Shown here: one piece after another, positions 26,709 through 35,173 of the stretch
Layout of the letters: every line of letters begins with the position of its first letter
Numbering within the stretch: the first letter of the stretch is position 1
Origin: Candidatus Babeliales bacterium
Lineage (GTDB): Bacteria; Babelota; Babeliae; Babelales; Chromulinivoraceae
Length of the DNA stretch: 64,000 nt
NCBI GenBank assembly: GCA_041660205.1
Contig: JBAZWT010000001.1
Location: forward strand, 71,709 to 135,708
Direction of reading: 5' to 3'
Made by a program: the position numbers and the translations under genes
The notes under the pieces: generated by a model
The model's database searches: none
Told to the model about the DNA's origin: nothing
The model's input: only the letters and a program-made list of their open reading frames with translations

Positions 26709-29474
26709 TTAAACGTTTGCATGTGCGGCAAAATTACCAAACAGTATCAAGCTACCTGTAACACTCTCTTGGACAAATCCACCCAGGTTGTCTGTTCCGA
26801 AAGCAAATGGAAGTGGAGCGTAAGCAGAAAGCTTGGTCATAATAATTTGGCTGCTTGAAAGTCCTGCTCTAACACCGGCAAATATTTGTTGTACAAGTGG
26901 TGTTGTATGAACACCTTGCAATGGTTGAGTTAAACCAAGAAAATATGAACTTGCAAGATTCCAAGAACCATTGGTGAAATAACTGGACATGTAATTATCG
27001 AATTTAATAAATGATGATGGAGCACCAGTGCCATTGGATTGAACACTTAGAAAATCATCAAACGGTGTGAGCACAGAATTTTCAATTACAAATCTGTTTA
27101 AGCGTGCTTGTTGCGTTCCAAATGAATTACTGAGCACTATTAAGTTTGATAATGTTTTAAATGTACGTTGTGGTTGCAAGCTTGGTGAAACTGCTATGAG
27201 CTTTGTAACTGCTGGCAGTCCGTTGGGAATTTTGATTTGTGTTGTTTGCTTAGAACCAACGTTGACTGTAAACAGTCCGTTTGTTGTACCAATTACCGCA
27301 AATCCATTGTCGATAATGATATCAAGGAAATAACTACCACTTGAAATATCTGAAGATGAAGCAACAAGCTGCTCACCTAAAGCGACTGTTGGAGTTGTTA
27401 AAAATTTATTTGGATTAAGCGCAATGCGATAGAGCTCTGTGCTCGTAAGTATGTAAATGTATGTTTGATCCCATACTAGTTTTTTTACTGATGTAAACTC
27501 ACCAACTGTTTTCCATGTTTGTCCTGTATTGAGAGCCGCAACGTTTGGTAAGTTTCCAATCCAGCTACAGCCCGAAGGGCCTCCTAAACTCGTAATGTCT
27601 TCTGCTAAAACAGAAACTCCATTGATTCCACCGACAAAGATCCAATGATTTGCCCCATTGTGTGCAATGTCTGATGCAATAAGTGCTCGATGATCATTTA
27701 AATCTGATCCCTCAAAAGAAATAACATCTGCTGAAGTCATAGCTAAAGATTCAAAAATTCCTGCATTTAAAGCGCCAGTTTGTCCAATGGTTACTTTTCC
27801 GTAGCCTGTTGCCAAAAGAAGTGACACTGCATTGTTAAAACCGGAAGTTGATTGTGGAAAATTAAAAAGTCCTTGAATGCCTCCTGGAGCACCTTGAGCA
27901 ACAGTTAAAAAAGGAGCTAAGTTGCTATCGGTTACAAATGTTGTTTGTTGCACCGCTCTAAAATTGGTAGTTACGTGAGCCACATAAAAACCAGAGATTG
28001 TTTTTCTATCAACAACGCTATAATTCATCTGTTCATCTGAACCGAGCACTCGTGCCCATGGCGACCAAGAAGTGATGTGTCCATCTTGATCAAAGATAGC
28101 CTGACTATGCCAAGTTCCAGGAGATTGTGTTGCTGTGTAAGCATCACCAATGACTGCATAAACTGAATCACCAACTGCATACAAACTTTGAATTGAATTT
28201 GGAGCGTCTAAAGGAAGAGCTCCAGCACCAACTGAAAGTTGCGCGCTGTAAGCGCCCACTGGATCAATTTGTGCCGCGTCAGAAATGACGGTAGTAAATT
28301 GTCGAGATGAAAAAATAGCAGGCTTCGTATTAAAATAATTTTTCACACTGGTAAAATCTGCAATTTTTCCTGTATCAGAACCTGTTGAAACAATTGGAAC
28401 AGCATAAATAGTTTGCGGAGCAGCACCGTTGTCACGCGCAACGATCAAGTAATCAAGGCCTGTGCTTGTTTTCATTCCGGTAATATTTTTAATACGAATT
28501 TCATTGCATGAATTAGCTGAAATAACCGTATCAAATCCTGGATTTAAAACAGACGTTGGTGCAATTTGCTTGAACTGAAAAAGAAAACCACCAGATCCAT
28601 CAGGATTTACAGAATTTAATTGAGCAATAGTTATACCTGCTGCGACTGATCCTAACGATGCAGTGGCGTCAACTCCTACGTAAACTTGTCCAAACAAATT
28701 GCTAATGGTGACGCTTGGGCAAAGTTCTAGAAGTGGAGCAAGTCCACCAGAAAGAGCAGGTGTTGTTGTAGTGATTTCGGTATCAGCAATTAGTTTAAGA
28801 TAAGGAATTACGCCTTGCTCACTTGTGAATTTTGAACGCGCAAGTAATGTTATTTTTGAAGTTGCGTCAGCTCCAAAGGCTCCAACAGCATGAGCTGCGT
28901 AAATTTCATTTCCAGAAGCTAAAAGTGTTTTTACTTCATCGCCAGTTCCAAAATCATGAACTAAAAGTTCGGTTACATTTTTATGGTTATCATCTGTAAC
29001 AGCATAATGTACAAGATTTTCTACAGCGTAAATTTTAGTTGGATCACTGGTAACCGTAAACACTGGTTTTTGTATTGATACGTCGAAGAAAGAAAATATG
29101 CCTCCCCAAATTGGATTTGCAACAGATCCTATCATTGCCGATGTTCCATTCCATGCGTAAGTTATTGCATTTTCTGAATTTGCCATTGGGATTGCAACTG
29201 GTCTTACGTTTGGAGCTACATATGAAGAAAGTTGATTAATGAAACTGAGACCATATTGTTTGACTGAGTCTGCTTTGGTGCTCATAGCGAGATCGTTTGA
29301 TGCGGTCCATAAGCGAGGAAAAGATGTGTCTGATCCAGCGTCAAAAGATGCAAAACCGATATCGAAACTAAATGTTTCGCCAGTTGTAGCACTTGAGTCT
29401 CCGATAGCAAGTGGAGCATGCAAGTGAGCGCAGTAAACAGATGTGAGCACGAGAATATGAAAGATTTTGTTCAT
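26709..29474 (-). CDS. Large secreted beta-rich protein of unknown function
   Basis: About 921 residues. Two ATGs are possible; I prefer the one ending at 29474 because AAGGA sits about 8 bases before it but directly against the upstream ATG at 29483. The product has a signal peptide (to about residue 21) and then many repeated short strand motifs with Gly, Asn, Thr and aromatic residues (for example QTWKTVGEFTSVKKLVWDQ, TYIYILTSTELYRIALN), which suggests a beta-propeller or similar solenoid. No membrane helix and no terminal Phe. Followed by a barrel gene after 20 bases, so a surface complex of passenger and barrel is a possible reading, which is inference. Confidence 0.7.
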   Translation of the reverse strand: MNKIFHILVLTSVYCAHLHAPLAIGDSSATTGETFSFDIGFASFDAGSDTSFPRLWTASNDLAMSTKADSVKQYGLSFINQLSSYVAPNVRPVAIPMANSENAITYAWNGTSAMIGSVANPIWGGIFSFFDVSIQKPVFTVTSDPTKIYAVENLVHYAVTDDNHKNVTELLVHDFGTGDEVKTLLASGNEIYAAHAVGAFGADATSKITLLARSKFTSEQGVIPYLKLIADTEITTTTPALSGGLAPLLELCPSVTISNLFGQVYVGVDATASLGSVAAGITIAQLNSVNPDGSGGFLFQFKQIAPTSVLNPGFDTVISANSCNEIRIKNITGMKTSTGLDYLIVARDNGAAPQTIYAVPIVSTGSDTGKIADFTSVKNYFNTKPAIFSSRQFTTVISDAAQIDPVGAYSAQLSVGAGALPLDAPNSIQSLYAVGDSVYAVIGDAYTATQSPGTWHSQAIFDQDGHITSWSPWARVLGSDEQMNYSVVDRKTISGFYVAHVTTNFRAVQQTTFVTDSNLAPFLTVAQGAPGGIQGLFNFPQSTSGFNNAVSLLLATGYGKVTIGQTGALNAGIFESLAMTSADVISFEGSDLNDHRALIASDIAHNGANHWIFVGGINGVSVLAEDITSLGGPSGCSWIGNLPNVAALNTGQTWKTVGEFTSVKKLVWDQTYIYILTSTELYRIALNPNKFLTTPTVALGEQLVASSSDISSGSYFLDIIIDNGFAVIGTTNGLFTVNVGSKQTTQIKIPNGLPAVTKLIAVSPSLQPQRTFKTLSNLIVLSNSFGTQQARLNRFVIENSVLTPFDDFLSVQSNGTGAPSSFIKFDNYMSSYFTNGSWNLASSYFLGLTQPLQGVHTTPLVQQIFAGVRAGLSSSQIIMTKLSAYAPLPFAFGTDNLGGFVQESVTGSLILFGNFAAHANV

Positions 29475-29653
29475 TGTATTCATCCTTACTTAAGAGCATT
29501 CATTTTGTTAAAAAACATGAGCAGAATTGCGTTTTTTTATAATTATAACTTTTCTAACTGCTTCAAAAATGATATCTTTAATTTCGTGTGAGTAGTTCTG
29601 AGCTGTTTATGTATTGGTAGTTTACACAAAATTCAAAAAAATTAGATCTTTTT

Positions 29654-31171
29654 ATGCATACAAAAATTTTTTCAGCAACCACCATAGGAGTCAATGCTCA
29701 TCAAGTTGACGTTGAAGTTGACTTAGCATTTGGACTTATCAATTTTTTCATTGTCGGGTTACCCGATGTTGCCATTAAAGAAAGTCGACAACGAGTACTC
29801 ACTGCTGTGAAAAATTCCGGTTTTCGAATGCCAGAAAAAAAGATTACGGTTAATTTAGCTCCTGCAAATTTAAAAAAAGAAGGAACTCTTTTTGATCTTC
29901 CTATCGCACTCGGAATTTTAAAAGCAGGAAACATGATTCAGCTATCGCAATCATTTTTACAAGAAACAATTATTATTGGTGAGCTATCACTTGATGGTAA
30001 AATTAATCCAATTCAAGGTGCGCTTTCAATTGCATGCGACGCAAAACGTTTAGGAAAAAAACGTCTTATTTTGCCTAAAGAAAATGCAGCAGAGGCTGGA
30101 CTTATTGATGGCGTAGATGTTATCGGCGTAAGCAGCTTGGTCGATTTAATTCATTATATAAACGGTGAATCAAATATAACACCTACTAAAACAAACGTTT
30201 CTGAATTTATTAATTCTCAAAAAACAACAGAGCTCGATTTTGCTGATGTAAAAGGGCAAGCTTGGGCTAAGCGTGCATTACAAATTGCAGCAGCAGGGCG
30301 GCACAATGTGATATTTTCTGGTCCACCTGGATCTGGAAAAACAATGCTTGCTAAGCGGCTGCTCACTATCATGCCAGATATGACCTTTGATGAAATTATT
30401 GATACAACCAAAGTTTATTCAATTAGCGGAAAGCTTGGAAATAAATCATTAGTTGTTCAGCGACCTTTTCGAAGTCCGCATCATTCAGTTTCTCAGGCGG
30501 GACTTATCGGCGGTGGAACTTTTCCAAAGCCAGGTGAAGTGAGCCTTGCTCATCATGGAATTTTATTTTTAGATGAGCTGACAGAATTTAAGCGCGATGT
30601 GCTTGAAGCGCTTCGTCAACCGCTTGAAAACCGTGTTGCAGATATCGCTCGTGTGCAACAATCAGTGCAGTATCCTGCATCGTTTTTACTCGTTGCAGCG
30701 CTAAACCCATGTCCGTGTGGTTACTTGGGTGACACAACAAAAATATGTACTTGCTCACAAGCCCAAATACAAAAATATCAAGATAAACTTTCTGGTCCAC
30801 TGCTTGATCGAATTGACATTCGAGTGTCAGTGCAAGCGGTAAGCTATCAAGACGCAACTCGTGATAACAGAGCTGATGAAATCAGTTCTGAATTTTTAAA
30901 AATTGGCGTTAAAAAAGCTCTTGATGTTCAGCAGCAACGCTTTGGAGTTGAAGGTAAAGCAAACGGTATGATGACAGCACAAGAAGTTAAAACTTATTGT
31001 GTGCTAACACCTGAAGCAGAAATTATTATGCAAAAAGCTTTTGCAAAGTTGAATTTGAGCATGCGCAGTTATCACAAAACTTTAAAAATTGCCCGAACCA
31101 TTGCTGATGTGGACGGCTCTGAAAAAATCGACAGCAAACACATTCAAGAAGCGATTATGTACAAATCCTAG
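29654..31171 (+). CDS. comM: ComM/YifB family Mg-chelatase-like AAA+ ATPase
   Basis: 505 residues. N-terminal ChlI-like domain (1-175), AAA+ core with Walker A GPPGSGKT (about 223-230), Walker B ILFLDELTEF, the cysteine cluster NPCPCGYLGD and C-terminal Mg-chelatase domain. In Vibrio the homologue is a helicase that drives branch migration during natural transformation. The window has type IV filament-like genes and comM, but no uptake nuclease or channel is seen here, so competence is only a possibility. Divergent from the gene before it; converges on the next gene with a 15-base gap and no visible terminator. Confidence 0.95.
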   Translation: MHTKIFSATTIGVNAHQVDVEVDLAFGLINFFIVGLPDVAIKESRQRVLTAVKNSGFRMPEKKITVNLAPANLKKEGTLFDLPIALGILKAGNMIQLSQSFLQETIIIGELSLDGKINPIQGALSIACDAKRLGKKRLILPKENAAEAGLIDGVDVIGVSSLVDLIHYINGESNITPTKTNVSEFINSQKTTELDFADVKGQAWAKRALQIAAAGRHNVIFSGPPGSGKTMLAKRLLTIMPDMTFDEIIDTTKVYSISGKLGNKSLVVQRPFRSPHHSVSQAGLIGGGTFPKPGEVSLAHHGILFLDELTEFKRDVLEALRQPLENRVADIARVQQSVQYPASFLLVAALNPCPCGYLGDTTKICTCSQAQIQKYQDKLSGPLLDRIDIRVSVQAVSYQDATRDNRADEISSEFLKIGVKKALDVQQQRFGVEGKANGMMTAQEVKTYCVLTPEAEIIMQKAFAKLNLSMRSYHKTLKIARTIADVDGSEKIDSKHIQEAIMYKS

Positions 31172-31186
31172 ATTCTTACAGCACTA

Positions 31187-33280
31187 TTATTGAGTTTTAG
31201 GCGTAACTGTTTTTTGGTAGGGATTGTGAGTATACCTTTTTTTAGCAGGTAGGTTGCCATTGCGTTGATTTATGGCAGGTTTTTTTAAAGCAGTTTTTTT
31301 GATAGGACCAGTACGTAAAGCATGTTCTAATTTCTGTGTGAACTGTCTGTCTATATTTGTCTGATCTGAAGAAAGAACCCTTTGATAAATGGAATTAATT
31401 TTATTTTTATATTCTTGGTAGTTACAATCTCTAAAATTAATAAATTCTTGATCTGCTGTGGCACAATGATGCTGAATGGTTCCTTGATCGTGTAGCTCAA
31501 AATAAAGTGTTTTATTGCGTAAATCACATAAAATATTTTGTACCTTACTGTCGCCAATTTGTGCAGACAAAATTACAATATCAATTGATTCTTCAATGCT
31601 TTCGAAGGACATCAAAAGAAACATTTTTGTTAATACTTCAGCAACTACAAATTTTTTAGGAGTATCTAGTTCTGTTAGCACGTTTAAAAGTTTCATATCA
31701 AATAACAAATAATTTTGATCGAGATAATGAACGGGTAAAAATTGAGGTAAATGTGTTTTTTTCATGTCTGCTACATGCTCGATTGTTAACGATACAAATA
31801 GCTTATTGGTACTCATGAGAACTATTTCTTTAGAAGTAGGAATTACAATATTATTATCAGGTGCTGTTGCAACTTTTACATTGGTAATGTTTGCTACATT
31901 TTTATCATAATCATTTGTCATAATCCAATTGGTATGGGGAAATTTAATACTTCCATAATTGTTCAAATAAGAATCTGCAAAGTCGTTTGTGGTAAAAACT
32001 TTTAAAGCCTCATTGTAATCTTGCTTTTCAAGACTAAGTGCTGCAAAATAATCTTCAAATTCATAAGTAAGCGGTATCGTTTCATCAAAATATGTATTGG
32101 AACTAGGTCCATAAGTAACTGTAAAAAAGCTTCCAATAAAAAGAATTGGATAATGCAGATCTCCAGCCCAAGAGCTGGATTTTTGCAGGTCATGTTGGAC
32201 GATTTCTTTAAAACGAAGTCCACCGATATAACAAGATTGTAGTCCTAAGCTTTTAGTCCAAACATAGTTATTTAAAAATGATATAATTTTTTTAAGACTA
32301 TTATTTTCTATGCCTGCGATACTAGCACTTGGTTCTCCGTGACCAGTCATAAAAATATTAAAATGAGGTAATAATATTTTTGATTGTAATTCGGTATTTT
32401 TTTCAAATTCTGACTTTTTTATAAATAATTTTTCAAGAACGTTTTGCAGCAATATTCCCAGCCGCTCATTATTTAACTGTTCAGTTGTAACTTTGTCTAT
32501 TTCTCTAAATTTTTCCAAGAAATAATTATCTTTATAATGATAAGGCTGTAAAGATGCCACGTTTAAGCCCATATATAAATCATATAGGTTTTTATCGAAA
32601 TTTTGTGACGCAGATTTTTTTGTTTGTTTAAAATTAAAGCGTTCGTTTTTAGGAATAAATAAAAGATAGGCATCAAGATCAAAGCAATCATATAAGTCTT
32701 CTGTAATGATATTTTGGTATCCTTTATGTTCAGCAAATAAAAAATATAATAAATGCTCACTTACATCTTTATCATGAATTATAGATGTTAAAATTTTATA
32801 ATAATCATCACTGTCTAGCTGGTCTTTTTTGGCCATATGAAGACTAATCCTAGTTATCGCAGATTTTATGAAAGCGAAATTAGATTTTGAAAAATTGGAA
32901 TGATAATTATATTTTATCCAAAGATCGGGCATAGTCATATTTAAAAAATCTGACCAGATTTGAGCTCTAAAGTGCAGATTTCTCCATAAAGATTTACTGC
33001 AAAGAACGATTTGTTCTTGTCGTAAAGCTGCGTGTAAATAAGAGGTGGCAAAAGAAGCTATATTTTCAATATCTTGATCTTGTAAAAACAAAATAGGCTT
33101 TTCTTGTTTTTTTAACCATTGAGTTTCAAAAGAATCATTAATAATGACGATGTTTTTTATACGTTCTTGCGGAGATGAATAATCAGAGTTTTTTGCTTTT
33201 TCTGCTTGTTGCAGGTCAGCTCCAAACGTTTGACTAATTGATAAAAGCGTAATGATAAATAATTGTTTTTTACACACCAT
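31187..33280 (-). CDS. Secreted protein with a caspase-like (clan CD) His/Cys pattern
   Basis: About 697 residues. I prefer the ATG ending at 33280, which has AAGGA 6 bases upstream; the first ATG at 33286 touches that site. Signal peptide to about residue 20. In the middle, a hydrophobic strand ends in TGHGE (His316 counted from the first ATG) and 36 residues later another strand ends in LGLQSCYIGG (Cys352), followed by a strand YPILFIGS. This order (strand-HG, strand-x-C) is that of clan CD cysteine peptidases such as caspases, clostripain and CHAT. The last 16 residues hold YTHNPY, found also in the ankyrin-like proteins at 37.8-40.6 kb. It follows the secreted nuclease-like gene by 17 bases. 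Peptidase function is inference. Confidence 0.6.
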   Translation of the reverse strand: MVCKKQLFIITLLSISQTFGADLQQAEKAKNSDYSSPQERIKNIVIINDSFETQWLKKQEKPILFLQDQDIENIASFATSYLHAALRQEQIVLCSKSLWRNLHFRAQIWSDFLNMTMPDLWIKYNYHSNFSKSNFAFIKSAITRISLHMAKKDQLDSDDYYKILTSIIHDKDVSEHLLYFLFAEHKGYQNIITEDLYDCFDLDAYLLFIPKNERFNFKQTKKSASQNFDKNLYDLYMGLNVASLQPYHYKDNYFLEKFREIDKVTTEQLNNERLGILLQNVLEKLFIKKSEFEKNTELQSKILLPHFNIFMTGHGEPSASIAGIENNSLKKIISFLNNYVWTKSLGLQSCYIGGLRFKEIVQHDLQKSSSWAGDLHYPILFIGSFFTVTYGPSSNTYFDETIPLTYEFEDYFAALSLEKQDYNEALKVFTTNDFADSYLNNYGSIKFPHTNWIMTNDYDKNVANITNVKVATAPDNNIVIPTSKEIVLMSTNKLFVSLTIEHVADMKKTHLPQFLPVHYLDQNYLLFDMKLLNVLTELDTPKKFVVAEVLTKMFLLMSFESIEESIDIVILSAQIGDSKVQNILCDLRNKTLYFELHDQGTIQHHCATADQEFINFRDCNYQEYKNKINSIYQRVLSSDQTNIDRQFTQKLEHALRTGPIKKTALKKPAINQRNGNLPAKKRYTHNPYQKTVTPKTQ

Positions 33281-33297
33281 GAACATTCCTTTTTAGC

Positions 33298-34221
33298 TTA
33301 TTGGTCTTGGAATACAGCATAAAGCACTGCATGATCTGATGGCACCTGATCATGAATTCTTTTTCCGGGGTTATTTCCTATGATCTTAGAGAACTGACAA
33401 ACTTTGAGCAGGTTGTCTGACGACACAATATGGTCGATACCTTTACGCTGGCCCGATACATCGTTTGAAGTTGTAGCTCCAGCAAAAATATCAAAATATT
33501 TTTTGAAATCGTTATCAATTCTTTGTAGGAATCCTAATGAGCTAGTTTTCATTTCTTGAGCATTGGTATTGAAGTCGCCAGCAAAAATTTTATGAACTTT
33601 TTTAGAATTTTCTCCAGCCAGTATTTTTTGGGAAGCTGCTTGCAGCTTTGTAAGCTGACGCTCGCCTTTTTGTATATTGTCTGTTCGACTATCATCTCCT
33701 CTGCTCAGGTGCAGAGAGCTTGCTAGTATTTTTGTGTTAGTTTTTTTCGATTGTAAAAGTCCTAAAGCAGCAGAACCGCCATCGCCCAAATCAATACCAC
33801 CTCTTTTAATTACTTTAAAGTCTGATTGCTTAACATACAAAACTGTTCCACCGTTCCGACCTTTTGGTTGGTATGCAACTTCAACATAGCCTTTTGCTTT
33901 AAGTGCGTTACCTAATTTTTTTCGAGATATTTGGTCAACTTCCTGAAATGATAATATTGACGGCATAAATGATGCTTTGTCTGCATAATTTGGTATGTGT
34001 TTTAAAGTTTGATTTAATCTACTATAGTCACCTTTTTTTTCAGGAAAAAAACTATCTACGTCTTGTGTGTTTGGTCCTAAAATATTCCAGCTGAACACAG
34101 AAAACATTGGTTTGCCAAGCATTGGCTTGTTAAACATGGGTTTGCTTTTTGCCGCAGCATAGACATTGTCAAAAAGTCCGATGCCCAAAAACAAACTCAT
34201 GATAAAAAATGATTTCTTCAC
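33298..34221 (-). CDS. Secreted endonuclease/exonuclease/phosphatase (EEP) family protein
   Basis: 307 residues. Signal peptide (to about residue 22), then a short KPM-repeat linker and a complete EEP domain: FSWNIL with Asn46, SFQEV with Glu94, SLHLS with His171, GDFNTN with Asp216 and Asn218, GIDHI with Asp262, and SDHAVL with Asp296 and His297. These are the metal and catalytic residues of the DNase I/CCR4/inositol phosphatase superfamily, so activity is likely. Substrate (nucleic acid, phospholipid or inositol phosphate) cannot be decided by eye. It is the first gene of a two-gene operon with the caspase-like gene; with export signals on both, a role outside the cell is plausible. Confidence 0.9.
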   Translation of the reverse strand: MKKSFFIMSLFLGIGLFDNVYAAAKSKPMFNKPMLGKPMFSVFSWNILGPNTQDVDSFFPEKKGDYSRLNQTLKHIPNYADKASFMPSILSFQEVDQISRKKLGNALKAKGYVEVAYQPKGRNGGTVLYVKQSDFKVIKRGGIDLGDGGSAALGLLQSKKTNTKILASSLHLSRGDDSRTDNIQKGERQLTKLQAASQKILAGENSKKVHKIFAGDFNTNAQEMKTSSLGFLQRIDNDFKKYFDIFAGATTSNDVSGQRKGIDHIVSSDNLLKVCQFSKIIGNNPGKRIHDQVPSDHAVLYAVFQDQ

Positions 34222-34344
34222 GCGCGTCCTTTTATAAATAAAAATAATCTATTTGGTGACAACTGGTTATTTCAAGAGTTTTGTAGGAATATCTAAGTGC
34301 GTGTAAAAGCATGCGCAGATTTAATTGATTAAAACAGAGCTTTC

Positions 34345-34373
34345 TTGGACTAAGGTTTTGCAGGTGGTATACT
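34345..34373 (+). promoter_or_regulatory. Putative promoter for the coiled-coil gene and priA
   Basis: TTGGAC, 17 bases, then TATACT preceded by TGG (extended -10). It lies 55 bases before the GTG at 34428 in a 206-base divergent gap. Confidence 0.65.
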
Positions 34374-34427
34374 TGTTAAAGTGCATGGCATGTTTATACG
34401 GCAACATGGTAACATTTAGGGTTTTTT

Positions 34428-35141
34428 GTGTTTCAAAAGTTTTATTTTAAAATTATTTTTATTCTGTTTATTTTTGGCGCATTTGTCTGTGCGCAAAAGC
34501 CGTCTGTCGATGAAATTCAAAAAAAATATCAAGAGTCGCTCAGCCTTTTTCTTTCCATGAAACAAAAAAAGTTGCTTGCTGATGGTTTATCGATGAACGA
34601 TCTTTTTTTATTGATAAATAAACCATCTGATGAACTTATCCGGCAGATGAGAGGCGATAACGCAGTTTTGAAAAAAGCTTTAAAAAAACTTAAAAGGTTG
34701 CAGCGACGTAAAAAGACTACAGACTCTGTTTTAGAAAAAAGTATCGAAGAGCTGAAAAAATATTATCAAGACTATGTAGATATGTATTCTTACATAAAAA
34801 AATATGATTTGAATAATGACATTGCTGTGTTTCATCAAGGATTAAAACAAAGATGGTCTACGCTATGGGACTGTATTAATCAAGGTGAAGATATTGTTTT
34901 ATTGCTGCAAGATTGTGGCGTTGATCAGGCAAACGTTACAGGCCTTAAAGAACTTATTGTAATGGTCAAACAAGATCAAAAAAAAGTAAGTGAGTATGAA
35001 GATAGGCTGCATACTCGTTGGATTGATTTAAAACTGGCAAATTATGTATATAAAATTGAATTAATTCGATTACGAAACGCTGCTTATTTTCATCCTCTGT
35101 ATAATGGTATGAATATAAAATCGGTTTATCCTAAGTGGTAA
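34428..35141 (+). CDS. Secreted coiled-coil protein of unknown function
   Basis: 237 residues from a GTG with TTTAGGG upstream. Signal peptide MFQKFYFKIIFILFIFGAF and on to Cys-Ala, then Lys/Leu/Glu/Gln-rich helices with heptad character (about 70-120 and 175-215). The mature protein is positively charged. A periplasmic OmpH/Skp-like shape is conceivable, but no family signature is seen. Located 32 bases before priA on the same strand. Confidence 0.65.
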   Translation: MFQKFYFKIIFILFIFGAFVCAQKPSVDEIQKKYQESLSLFLSMKQKKLLADGLSMNDLFLLINKPSDELIRQMRGDNAVLKKALKKLKRLQRRKKTTDSVLEKSIEELKKYYQDYVDMYSYIKKYDLNNDIAVFHQGLKQRWSTLWDCINQGEDIVLLLQDCGVDQANVTGLKELIVMVKQDQKKVSEYEDRLHTRWIDLKLANYVYKIELIRLRNAAYFHPLYNGMNIKSVYPKW

Positions 35142-35173
35142 TGCAGCCTAAGCAGGCTATGGAAAAATAAAAT

